Shown here: piece after piece, positions 1 to 8,172 of the stretch
Layout of the letters: each line of letters starts with the position of its first letter
How positions within the stretch are numbered: the stretch's first letter is position 1
NCBI GenBank assembly: GCA_002431945.1
Contig: DJET01000005.1
Location: 1 to 62,375, forward strand
Origin: Ruminococcaceae bacterium UBA5891
Lineage (GTDB): Bacteria; Bacillota; Clostridia; Oscillospirales; Acutalibacteraceae
DNA length: 62,375 nt
Reading direction: 5' to 3'
Notes under the pieces: model-generated
Told to the model about the DNA's origin: nothing
The model's input: only the letters and a program-made list of their open reading frames with translations
Database searches by the model: none
Position numbers and translations under genes: made by a program

Positions 1-22
1 TCGAGTCCTACAATAGGCGCCA
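1..22 (+). tRNA. tRNA gene, 3' end only (cut by window edge)
   Basis: The first bases read as the end of a tRNA: T-loop TCGAGT (its first T lies outside), T-stem strand CCTAC, acceptor strand AATAGGC, discriminator G and an encoded CCA at 20-22. The anticodon is outside the window, so the amino acid cannot be named. A terminator follows 31 bases later. The tRNA 3' end points into the accessory region, the usual orientation for a tRNA-targeted integration site. Confidence 0.8.
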
Positions 23-53
23 TCTAAGCATGATGAAAAAGATGCATGCCGTG

Positions 54-79
54 AAACCCCGATAAATTCGGGGTTTTTT
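54..79 (+). terminator. Rho-independent terminator after the tRNA
   Basis: AAACCCCGA at 54-62 pairs perfectly with TCGGGGTTT at 68-76 around a 5-base loop, and a run of T follows. Confidence 0.85.
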
Positions 80-241
80 GCGTTTTTTGGAAAGATTTTT
101 TAATGATAGTTTTATAGATGCAAACAGCACTTTTTCAGCATTTTTTCGACTCGAACCTACGAAAGCCCTTTTGCCGACATTTTTTCACGAATTATATATG
201 TTTTTATTATCTGTATGAAAGGTTTGATAACCCGTTTATAG

Positions 242-430
242 ATCACGAGCTGCTTTCAATATCGCTTAATTCCGTTTCTAATTGGAAAGCAAAATTTCAA
301 TTACTGCGGATGTATAAGCCGCTACGGCACCTGGTACTATGTGGAAAACGGCGCACTTAACCGGGAATATATAAGTCTTACGAATTTCTATGGTACATGG
401 TACTATGCAGAGGGTAGAGTGCTTCGCTGA
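242..430 (+). pseudogene. 3' remnant of a GTWYY-repeat surface protein
   Basis: One frame from 242 to the TGA at 428-430 contains YGTWYYVENGALN and, 21 residues later, YGTWYYAEGRVLR. This spacing and the aromatic G-T-W-Y-Y motif are typical of the short glucan- or choline-binding-like repeats at the ends of clostridial surface proteins. Upstream of about 300 the frame has no recognisable protein character, and a stop lies at 239-241. There is no start codon or ribosome site, so I read it as the tail of a lost gene. The 80-codon frame at 118-360 is in a different register and is not protein-like. Confidence 0.55.
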
Positions 431-456
431 AGAAATTAAATAAACGAAACAAAACG

Positions 457-491
457 AAATCAGCCCTGCTTTTTAGCGGGGCTGATTTTTA
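457..491 (+). terminator. Rho-independent terminator of the decayed gene
   Basis: AAATCAGCCC pairs with GGGCTGATTT around a short loop containing GCTTTTTAGC, followed by T-rich sequence. It fits the original end of the remnant that stops at 430. Confidence 0.8.
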
Positions 492-734
492 TATTTATTT
501 AACGGAAGAAAACGGATAAATTTTCTGTTTTATCCGAATTAAATGGGAACAATGGCAACAAAAGGTGAAATAAACAGTAAAAAATACAATAATTTTTGTA
601 TTGTTTGCCTTGCAATAAAATGTTAAATTATTAGTGAAGTATAGTAAATTAGCTTTACAACAAGCTGAAAAGGGGTGAAAATACGGCAAAACAATCTATA
701 ATCTTTAAAATATTATAAATTGGGAGGAAAAACT
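492..734. other. AT-rich intergenic stretch
   Basis: No convincing gene is present. It holds a weak inverted repeat AATACAA/TTGTATT at 583-602. It also holds an 8-base match at 640-647 (TATAGTAA) to one arm of the palindrome upstream of the regulator at 11441; the second arm is absent. A ribosome site GGGAGGA lies at 722-728 in front of the pseudogene at 735. Confidence 0.4.
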
Positions 735-1320
735 ATGAATATGAAAAAACTAACAGCAGCATAATAGCGGGCGCGTTAATGATTTTGGTAATTGGTATAA
801 ACGCGTTTGCGGACGGAGCAGAAAAGGAACATCTTATCAGTTCGGAACCTATGCGCTTGAGAGTGCAAGCGACAGCAAAGAGTTCTGAATAATGTGTATA
901 GCAGGTGATTGGGAAGCGTTCGTCGAGTATTTCAAGGATAAAAAGAATATGACCGAAGGCGAAATGCTCAGCGCTACATACAAAGCATACAGGGAAAAAA
1001 TCGGCGAACACAAATATGTAATGATGACCTGCAACAACAAAACAAATACAATAAGTGTATATGCGGTAGAGAACCAAAAGCAGATGCGGTCATTAGAGAC
1101 TGCCCGCCAGTTCTCACTTCAGATAACAAATGCTAAGAATGAAGAATATGCGGCGGCAGACTATGCAATCAATAACGGAGCCGCAGTAAGCGCGATAGCG
1201 ATAATAGCGGTAAGCGGCAGTAAGGGCAGTTCATCGGCGACCTCAAGCGGCACAAAGAAAGACGAAAGCAACTCCGACAAGGAAACCGGCGGGAGTGAGA
1301 ACACCATGATGTCCGGCTGA
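735..1320 (+). pseudogene. Frameshifted secreted-protein gene
   Basis: A good ribosome site (GGGAGGA) precedes ATG 735, but the reading MNMKKLTAA hits TAA at 762. A shift to the next frame restores a hydrophobic signal-peptide core ending AFADG (about 761-815). A second shift near 815 leads into GTSYQFGTYALESAS, which is in the same frame as the 142-codon stretch at 892-1320 but is separated from it by TGA at 886. The last part reads GDWEAFVEYFKDKKN and ends in a Ser/Thr/Lys-rich tail. The family is not recognised. Two shifts and one stop argue for real decay rather than one sequencing error. Confidence 0.6.
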
Positions 1321-1419
1321 CCGCAGTGGAGCTGAATAAAGCACTAAGAAATCCCGTTTAGCCGATAACGGACTTTCAGGCTTAATTAAATCGGCAAATA
1401 AAAATTATGGAGTGATATT

Positions 1420-3165
1420 ATGAAAACCAAAAAGACAGCAAAAATCATAAGCGGTGTTTTGGCATTGGTTATGTTAGTTTGTTCTTTATCAGCTGTTTCG
1501 GGTTTTGTTACTTCGGCAGAAAATGAAGCAAATACCGAGGCCGAGCTCGTAAACGCGTTAAAAACTTCATGGACTAAGATGTACAAAAACGATTATTTTG
1601 CGACTTTCAATAATGATGTAAATAAAAATTCGGCTTCAATTACAACGAATGATAGCGTACCTGACGGCAAGCCCGATTATATCGGCGATGATTTATTAGG
1701 TTTTGATATAACCGGCAATAACTTTGCTTTATTCATTTCTAAGAACGCAGCATCAAACGAGTATACAGGTTTGGAGAAAGTGTTTGAAAATTATGACAAT
1801 GTAACTTTCAGCCTTTATACGGGTAATGTTGTAAACAATGGAACAATTCGATTAGTTCTTCAAGATACTGCTTATAAAACAATTGGTGCTTATAACTATA
1901 CTTTAACTGTCAATGAATCATCCAATCAATGGATTGATATTGATGTTCTTCAGTCACTTGAATGTGAGAATATGGAAAAACTCTTAAAAGAAAAAGCTAC
2001 TGTAAACGGTGGTACTTTGAGCAGAATGTATTTATACATTCAAGATGGATTAAAAGCCGAGGGAATGGTATTAGGTCAGGTTATCGGAAAAACCAATGCT
2101 ACTCTTCCGAATACAACAACAGCACTTGAACTTTACAACGAGGCTAATAAAATCCCTGCTAATGACTACATAAATTCGGATGATTTCGTAGCCGCACGCA
2201 CTGCTTTGGGAGAGTATTTAAGACCGCAAATTTTAAAGAATGAATTGACAACAGCATGGGGTTCAATGTATTTTTCGACAGAAATCGGTTCTGCGGAACA
2301 TGGTTACAGAAATAGCGAGTTAGCAATGTCGGCATCGACATCAAATGTTCCCGATGATATTAAATATGAATTTACAGAAAATTGTTTTGTATTTAACAAA
2401 TCAGCTTGCAGCGTTGGTTCCAGTTTTGATATAAACACATCTGCATTTAGATATTTAAAACCGGATTCAAACGGAAACTATGATAATTATAATTTTAGTA
2501 ATGACGCTGCGTTGTTTACAGATAACGACGATATACAGTTTAAATTCTACACCGGAAATGTTACTACATCAGGAAAACTTACAGTCAGGATTTTCTATAC
2601 CAATTGGAAAAAGGTAGACAAGATTTACACTATTGATACATCCAATCAGCTTATTACGGTGAGCTTAAAAGAAATAGTAACAGATAAATATAACCAAAAA
2701 GTAACACTCGCAGACTGTTTTGATTGTACCGAAGAATTTGCCGACGGTAAGGAACATAAGGTTATGAATGTCTGCTATCAATTGAGTGATGAGCTTGTGG
2801 GCGAGGATATGATTTTCGGCGCTTTGACAACGAAGAAAAATGCCGTTGCTCCGAGTGATGTAACCAATGATGAATTACTTGCGGGTCAAGCACGCCGTGT
2901 AAAGGTTTCGACATTTGAAAATACAGATGAATTTGACATAAAGAGAACCGAATATTGCAATTACCTTATGACCGGTAAAACTCTCGGCGATGTAAACGGA
3001 CTCGGCGATACCAATAACATATGCGACCTTGTTGCTCTTAACGATTTAGTAACCTCAAAAGACTATAACGAAGATACAACCTACAGCATAACAGGCGATA
3101 TGAATACCGACGGTTATATTACAGCCGCGGATACAGCGCTTCTCAGAGCAAAGCTTTTAAAGTAA
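1420..3165 (+). CDS. Secreted two-module protein with C-terminal dockerin
   Basis: Ribosome site GGAG lies 8 bases before ATG. Residues 1-32 form a signal peptide. Two similar modules of roughly 230 residues follow, opening LKTSWTKMYKNDYFATF (about 45) and LTTAWGSMYFSTE (about 275). Each has a beta-rich body and then a short helical part (LYNEANKI...DDFVAARTALGEYL). The last 65 residues look like a type I dockerin: GDVNGLGDTNN...DLVALNDLV and then GDMNTDGYITAADTALLRAKLL. The second loop has the canonical D-N-D-T-D spacing; the first is one residue longer and lacks the usual Asp at position 5. Dockerins attach proteins to cohesin scaffolds, so this is probably a cellulosome-type component. The modules may be carbohydrate-binding, which is inferred from context. 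Confidence 0.8.
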   Translation: MKTKKTAKIISGVLALVMLVCSLSAVSGFVTSAENEANTEAELVNALKTSWTKMYKNDYFATFNNDVNKNSASITTNDSVPDGKPDYIGDDLLGFDITGNNFALFISKNAASNEYTGLEKVFENYDNVTFSLYTGNVVNNGTIRLVLQDTAYKTIGAYNYTLTVNESSNQWIDIDVLQSLECENMEKLLKEKATVNGGTLSRMYLYIQDGLKAEGMVLGQVIGKTNATLPNTTTALELYNEANKIPANDYINSDDFVAARTALGEYLRPQILKNELTTAWGSMYFSTEIGSAEHGYRNSELAMSASTSNVPDDIKYEFTENCFVFNKSACSVGSSFDINTSAFRYLKPDSNGNYDNYNFSNDAALFTDNDDIQFKFYTGNVTTSGKLTVRIFYTNWKKVDKIYTIDTSNQLITVSLKEIVTDKYNQKVTLADCFDCTEEFADGKEHKVMNVCYQLSDELVGEDMIFGALTTKKNAVAPSDVTNDELLAGQARRVKVSTFENTDEFDIKRTEYCNYLMTGKTLGDVNGLGDTNNICDLVALNDLVTSKDYNEDTTYSITGDMNTDGYITAADTALLRAKLLK

Positions 3166-3211
3166 AAGCAAAGCAAATTTCAAAAGCAGTATAAAACTGT
3201 AAGTTCAGGGG

Positions 3212-3241
3212 GGAATATACCCCGTAAGCGGAGTATATTCC
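3212..3241 (+). other. Intergenic hairpin without a T run
   Basis: GGAATATAC pairs with GTATATTCC, and an inner CCG/CGG pairs around a TAAG loop with one mismatch. No T tract follows, so it is not a standard terminator. It lies between the two secreted-protein genes and could tune read-through or protect a processed mRNA end. Confidence 0.6.
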
Positions 3242-3284
3242 TTCCGTGTATTATTTAAAGCTTAGCGGCGGAATGGAGAAATTT

Positions 3285-5963
3285 ATGTACAATCCTTTAA
3301 AAAAATGCGTTGCCGTTTTACTTTGTGCGGCGACACTTTTCGTGACATGTCAAATTGCTTCTTTCGCAAGCAATACTTTGGCAGACGATTATGTTTCGGA
3401 CTTAAAAGACGCATGGACGGAAATGTACACCGAAACCAAAACGGCCGATTTGAATACAAGCAAGGTCGTATCTAATTTTGCGACATCCGCCGATCTTTCG
3501 GCAATGAGCATTGTCTTAAATGAGGACAATACCTTTACCAAAGCCCCAGCGGAATATGACGACTTAAATACAGGTATGATATTTAAAAACTCGGATAAAT
3601 GGGGAAGCTTTTGGTTTGATAACGGCACCAATAACCGCGGTCCGAAATATGCCGATGTATTTAATGACGCTAATTACGATACTTTAAGGGTTACATTCAA
3701 AGCAGGAACCGTAACAGCGGCAGGCAAAGCGTATTTGCTCTGCACATACAGCGACTACAACTCCTTAAAGTCGCAGGAAATAAATATAAGCACCGAGGAC
3801 AGCGGCAAGACCATAACTCTTGACGCAAAAGCTCTCTTTGGTAAAAAGCTTTCCGAGCTGCTTAAAAAGGGAACAAGCGATCTTAAAATAATTAAAATAG
3901 GGTTTTCGAAAAATTTGGCGTTTGAGAGCGCAAATATTTCGGAGCTGGATGCACTGAACTATGTAAAATTGCCCGAAGGCTCGGACAAATTCAGCGCTAT
4001 TGACTGGTATAACGCCGCTTTGGCGGTTAATACCGCAGTATACAAGAATACCGAGAATTTCACCGCAGCGCTTAAAGCGTTAGGTGATTATCTTGCGGAA
4101 AATGACGACGACTTTATAAAAAATGAGCTTATCAATTCATGGCGCGCTATGTATACGGAAACCAAAACAGCCGATTTGAATACAAGCAAGGTCGTATCTA
4201 ATTTTGCGACATCCGCCGATCTTTCGGCAATGAGCATTGTTTTAAATGAGGACAATACCTTAACCAAAACCCCTGCAGGATATGACGACCTAAACACAGG
4301 TATGATATTTAAAAATTCGGATAACTGGGGAAGCTTTTGGTTTGATAACGGCACCAATAACCGCGGTCCAAAATATGCCGATGTATTTAATGACGCTAAT
4401 TACGATACCTTAAGGGTTACATTCAAGGCAGGAACCGTAACAGCGGCAGGTAAGGCTTATCTTCTTTGCACATACAGCGATTATAATTCGGTAAAATCGC
4501 AGGAAATTGAAATCGGCACGGATGACAGCGGTAAAGAAATAACCCTTGATACTCAAAAGCTTTTCGGTAAAAAGCTCTCCGAACTGCTTACAAAAGGCAA
4601 GGATAAGGACAACAAAGATATAACTTTGAAAATAATTAAAGTGGGCTTTTCCAAGAATTTGGGCTTCGAAAATTCCGCAGTTTCGGAATTGAACGCATTG
4701 AAATATGCACAGCTGCCCGAAAACAGCGATAATTTCAGCCTGCTTGATTGGTATAACGCGGCGGTTAAATTCAATACTGCCGTATATAAGAACACAGAGC
4801 CGTTTGCGGAATGTGTTAAGAATTTAAAGAACAAGCTCTTCACTTCCGAAGAGATTGCGGTACAGGATTTGAAAGCGGCATGGAGCAAAATGTATACAAA
4901 TACGTTTTTTGCTACGCTTTACAGCCCTGATAACCTGAAAATAAGCGGTGAAAAGGGTGTTACCGTAAACAGTAACGCCGCCGCGGACGCAGGTATGCTT
5001 TACGCGACCGGTGATGAAATTTTCAGCTTTAACAAGCCCAAGGGCGTTGATTTTACACTGACGTTTTATGACAGAGGCGGTAAATATCAGTGTCTTGGTC
5101 TTTATGAAAAAATAGAAAAATACGATACCATAACCGTAAGTATTTATACGGGTACCGTTAAAAATGCGGGCACGGTTGACGTGTGCGTTGTGGACCATGC
5201 CTGGAAAGCAACAAAAATACCGATAAACCTGAAGCCTGAGGATTCAAACAAATGGATTGAAATTGATGTGCTTACCTCTTTGGGCTTTGGCAATATGAAG
5301 GAATTTGTTGAGCGGGAGGACGAAAAACAAATTCCGAGCCTGCTTAATTTACATACCGACGGCACTCTTGAAGCCGACGGAATGACGGTAGGTATGGTTG
5401 CGGGAAGAAGCTATGCAGAGCTGCCCGACGGCAGCTTAAGCCCGAAACAGCTTTTAACCGCCGCTTTGGAGCTTGACACAGACGGTTATCTCGGCACAGA
5501 GGACTTTGACACCGCATTAAATTCATTGTACAAAGCAATCAACGGCAGAGACCTGCCTAATTTGCCTTTGCTTGATTTCAGTAACAGTGAAGCCGATATG
5601 AGAATCAATATAAAAAGGCTTAATAAGGTCGATGAAATTTCCGTTTCGGGTATCAAGGTAGGCAAAGTGCCTATAAGCGATGAAATTGCAAATTGGATCT
5701 CGGATAAAGGCTTCGCCGCAATCGGCAATTCGTTTTCGGTTGATTTGGTTGACGGAAAGGCAAAGCCGGTGGACATCGGCGAGAGAAGCACGGAGATTTC
5801 CTTTAATCTGACTGACGGCGTTAATGCAAATGAAGTGAACTTATTGGAAATAGACGGAGATAATTTTAAACTTGTAAACTGCGTTTATTATGAAGACAAA
5901 TTGGTTTTTGATACAAACAATTTTACAAACGGTAAATCGTATGCAATTTTAATCTTATCATAG
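3285..5963 (+). CDS. Secreted three-module protein, WxxMY modules
   Basis: ATG 3285 is preferred over 3246 because GGAG at 3275-3278 is well spaced and MYNPLKK begins a clean signal peptide; the mature protein starts near residue 30. There are three modules: LKDAWTEMYTETKTADL, LINSWRAMYTETKTADL and LKAAWSKMYTNTFFATL. The first two are almost identical copies. The third matches the modules of the preceding gene better. Each ends in a helical stretch such as DWYNAALAVNTAVYKN. The last 130 residues are a separate beta-rich domain with no dockerin and no sorting motif. No catalytic motif is recognised. A secreted glycan-binding or scaffold role is inference. A strong terminator follows. Confidence 0.75.
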   Translation: MYNPLKKCVAVLLCAATLFVTCQIASFASNTLADDYVSDLKDAWTEMYTETKTADLNTSKVVSNFATSADLSAMSIVLNEDNTFTKAPAEYDDLNTGMIFKNSDKWGSFWFDNGTNNRGPKYADVFNDANYDTLRVTFKAGTVTAAGKAYLLCTYSDYNSLKSQEINISTEDSGKTITLDAKALFGKKLSELLKKGTSDLKIIKIGFSKNLAFESANISELDALNYVKLPEGSDKFSAIDWYNAALAVNTAVYKNTENFTAALKALGDYLAENDDDFIKNELINSWRAMYTETKTADLNTSKVVSNFATSADLSAMSIVLNEDNTLTKTPAGYDDLNTGMIFKNSDNWGSFWFDNGTNNRGPKYADVFNDANYDTLRVTFKAGTVTAAGKAYLLCTYSDYNSVKSQEIEIGTDDSGKEITLDTQKLFGKKLSELLTKGKDKDNKDITLKIIKVGFSKNLGFENSAVSELNALKYAQLPENSDNFSLLDWYNAAVKFNTAVYKNTEPFAECVKNLKNKLFTSEEIAVQDLKAAWSKMYTNTFFATLYSPDNLKISGEKGVTVNSNAAADAGMLYATGDEIFSFNKPKGVDFTLTFYDRGGKYQCLGLYEKIEKYDTITVSIYTGTVKNAGTVDVCVVDHAWKATKIPINLKPEDSNKWIEIDVLTSLGFGNMKEFVEREDEKQIPSLLNLHTDGTLEADGMTVGMVAGRSYAELPDGSLSPKQLLTAALELDTDGYLGTEDFDTALNSLYKAINGRDLPNLPLLDFSNSEADMRINIKRLNKVDEISVSGIKVGKVPISDEIANWISDKGFAAIGNSFSVDLVDGKAKPVDIGERSTEISFNLTDGVNANEVNLLEIDGDNFKLVNCVYYEDKLVFDTNNFTNGKSYAILILS
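3403..4800 (+). repeat. Tandem in-frame module duplication
   Basis: Two copies of a coding module are offset by 726 bases (GAAACC at 3432 and again at 4158). Long stretches match with only scattered, mostly silent changes over the first 350 bases or so of each copy. The second copy has about ten extra codons near 4597-4620 (KDKDNKD). The high identity suggests recent duplication or gene conversion. Confidence 0.85.
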
Positions 5964-5977
5964 CTTACAAAAGCTTA

Positions 5978-6013
5978 GGGCGGCAGTACGATTTGTATTG
6001 CCGCCCCTTTTTT
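5978..6013 (+). terminator. Rho-independent terminator
   Basis: GGGCGGCAGTAC pairs with GTATTGCCGCCC, one mismatch, and a T run follows. It separates the secreted proteins from the GH3 gene. Confidence 0.9.
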
Positions 6014-6042
6014 CGACAATTTTCGGGGGAAAGGTTTAGAAA

Positions 6043-8172
6043 ATGGATATATATAAGCTTATAAAAGAAATGACATTAAAGGAAAAAATTGCACAGCTTA
6101 CGCAAATTTCTTTTAATTTCAAGAACTTTGAAGAGGTTAAGGAAAAAATCGAGAATTATCAGGTCGGTTCGCTTATTTTGGGCGGAACCGCGTTTGTAGG
6201 CGACGGTGACGAGGCGGCGGTTGAAAAGCATAAAATAAGGGAGCTGCAAAAAGCCGCAACCGAAAATACAAGACTCGGTATACCGCTTCTTTTCGGCAGA
6301 GATGTAATTCACGGTCACGAAACGATTTTTCCCGTAAACCTCGCAATGGCGGCTTCCTTTAATCCGGAGCTTTTAAGATTATGCTACGATAAGATAAGGG
6401 AAGAAGCGGCATACGACGGTATAAACTGGACCTTTTGCCCGATGCTTGATTTTTGTCACGATCCCCGTTGGGGAAGAATTATAGAATGTCAGGGCGAGGA
6501 CCCATATCTTGCGTCAAAATTGGCTGAGGCGATAGTCAAGGGATTTCAGACCGACTCGCTTTCAAACGAGGGTGCGGTTGCGGCTTGCGCCAAGCATTAT
6601 ATAGGCTACGGAGCAAGCGAGGGCGGCAGAGACTACAATCATACCGAAATATCGGATTATGCGCTTTGGAATAATTACATTCCCGCTTTCAAAAGCGCTG
6701 TCGACAGCGGAGCAGCAACCGTAATGAATTCATTTAACGAAATGAACGGCATACCGGTTGCGGCAAGCAGGCGTTTGCTTACCGATATTCTGCGCGGAAG
6801 GCTTGGCTTTGACGGCTTTGTTATAAGCGACTGGGGTGCAATCTCCCAGCTTAAAAATCATTGTATGGCGGAAAACGACGCCGATGCGGCAGAGCTTGCG
6901 CTGAAAGCCGGCATTGATATGGATATGGTGGACGATTGCTATTTCAACCACCTTGAGGAGCTTGTCGCTTCGGGCAGGATTTCAGAGGAGCTTATAAACC
7001 TTTCGGTTGAAAGAGTGCTTAAAATCAAGGATAAAATGGGTCTTTTCGAAAAGCCGATACGAAGCTTTAACAGACCCGATATTAAAGAAAACGCAAGGCT
7101 TGCCGGCAAAATGTGTGCTCAGACGGCAGTCTTGCTTAAAAACGAGGGCAATTTACTGCCGCTTGACAAAGGACAAAAAATAACCGTAACGGGACCGTTT
7201 GCGGGCGTTGGCGGCGAACATTCCGGCTCATGGGTAATACTTACCGAGGCTTACAAGCCCCAATCTTTTATAGACGCAATAAGGGCTTATGCACCGAACA
7301 CTCGTATAGAGTATAAAGACAACCTGGCATCTTCTTACCTTGCGGCAAGAAATTCCGATGTTGTGATATGCGCGTTGGGTGAACCGCCGTATGTAACGGG
7401 GGAAATGCACAGCGTATCAAGCATAGAAATACCCGATGCACAAAAGCAACTGCTTATTGACCTTAAAAAGCAGGGCAAAAAAATTGTGGGGCTGTTATTC
7501 TTCGGCCGCCCCGTGGCTTTGCAGTCGGTCGAGCCGTTTATGGACGCAATACTGTATATGTGGCACGGCGGCGTTTCAGCCACAAAAACCGCGGCAAAGG
7601 TTTTGTTCGGCGACGCGGAGCCGTCCGGCAGACTGCCTGTTACATTCCCGCGGGTTACAGGTCAGATACCGATTTATTATAACGCATTGCCAGCCGGCAG
7701 AGATGTAAACGGCTATTACGGCGACGACGGCAAATATATGCGTAATTATGAGGATTGCTCCGGCACGCCGATGTATCCGTTCGGATACGGTCTTTCATAT
7801 ACCGAATTTGAGTATTCGGATATAACTGCGGAAAATTCCGAAATTTCCTTAGAGGATATAAAAAACGGCAGGAAATTCAAATTTACGGTTGAGGTTAAAA
7901 ATATCGGAGACCGTCCCGGCACCGAGGTAGTTCAGCTTTACATTCATGATGTCGTTGCCTCCCGTGTGCGCCCCTTAAGAGAATTAAAGGGCTTTAAAAA
8001 GGTTTATATCAAGCCCGGCGAAAAGGCAACGGTTGATTTTGAATTAGGCTATGCCGAGCTTGGATATTATATTGAAAACGGCGAATATACGGTCGAAGCC
8101 GGAAATTTCAGGGTGTATATAGGCGACAGCAGCCTTGCCCAAAATTCTGCCCAAATAAGGATTGGTGATTAA
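6043..8172 (+). CDS. GH3 beta-glycosidase, cytoplasmic
   Basis: At 709 residues it has the usual GH3 layout: N-terminal TIM barrel with GRDVIHGHETIFPVNLA near 90, KHYIGYGASEGGRDYNHTE near 190, and the catalytic nucleophile Asp263 in GFVISDWGA. The C-terminal sandwich domain carries GEMHSVSSIE near 455, and a fibronectin-III-like domain ends the protein (EVKNIGDRPGTEVVQLYI). There is no signal peptide, so it should act on imported oligosaccharides, removing beta-linked glucose or xylose from the non-reducing end. The exact sugar cannot be read from sequence. A G-rich ribosome site lies upstream. The next gene's ATG abuts its stop, so the two are probably coupled. Confidence 0.93.
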   Translation: MDIYKLIKEMTLKEKIAQLTQISFNFKNFEEVKEKIENYQVGSLILGGTAFVGDGDEAAVEKHKIRELQKAATENTRLGIPLLFGRDVIHGHETIFPVNLAMAASFNPELLRLCYDKIREEAAYDGINWTFCPMLDFCHDPRWGRIIECQGEDPYLASKLAEAIVKGFQTDSLSNEGAVAACAKHYIGYGASEGGRDYNHTEISDYALWNNYIPAFKSAVDSGAATVMNSFNEMNGIPVAASRRLLTDILRGRLGFDGFVISDWGAISQLKNHCMAENDADAAELALKAGIDMDMVDDCYFNHLEELVASGRISEELINLSVERVLKIKDKMGLFEKPIRSFNRPDIKENARLAGKMCAQTAVLLKNEGNLLPLDKGQKITVTGPFAGVGGEHSGSWVILTEAYKPQSFIDAIRAYAPNTRIEYKDNLASSYLAARNSDVVICALGEPPYVTGEMHSVSSIEIPDAQKQLLIDLKKQGKKIVGLLFFGRPVALQSVEPFMDAILYMWHGGVSATKTAAKVLFGDAEPSGRLPVTFPRVTGQIPIYYNALPAGRDVNGYYGDDGKYMRNYEDCSGTPMYPFGYGLSYTEFEYSDITAENSEISLEDIKNGRKFKFTVEVKNIGDRPGTEVVQLYIHDVVASRVRPLRELKGFKKVYIKPGEKATVDFELGYAELGYYIENGEYTVEAGNFRVYIGDSSLAQNSAQIRIGD

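Noticed and set aside
118..360. 80-codon open frame in the first intergenic region
   Set aside because: Its amino-acid makeup is not protein-like, there is no ribosome site, and the protein-like GTWYY sequence here lies in another frame.
583..602. AATACAA/TTGTATT inverted repeat as a terminator or operator
   Set aside because: The stem is short and A/T-only apart from one pair, there is no clear neighbour it would control, and several alternative pairings exist.
886..888. TGA in the 735-1320 gene as a selenocysteine codon
   Set aside because: Two frameshifts lie in the same gene and no redox motif or SECIS-like hairpin was seen, so decay is more likely.
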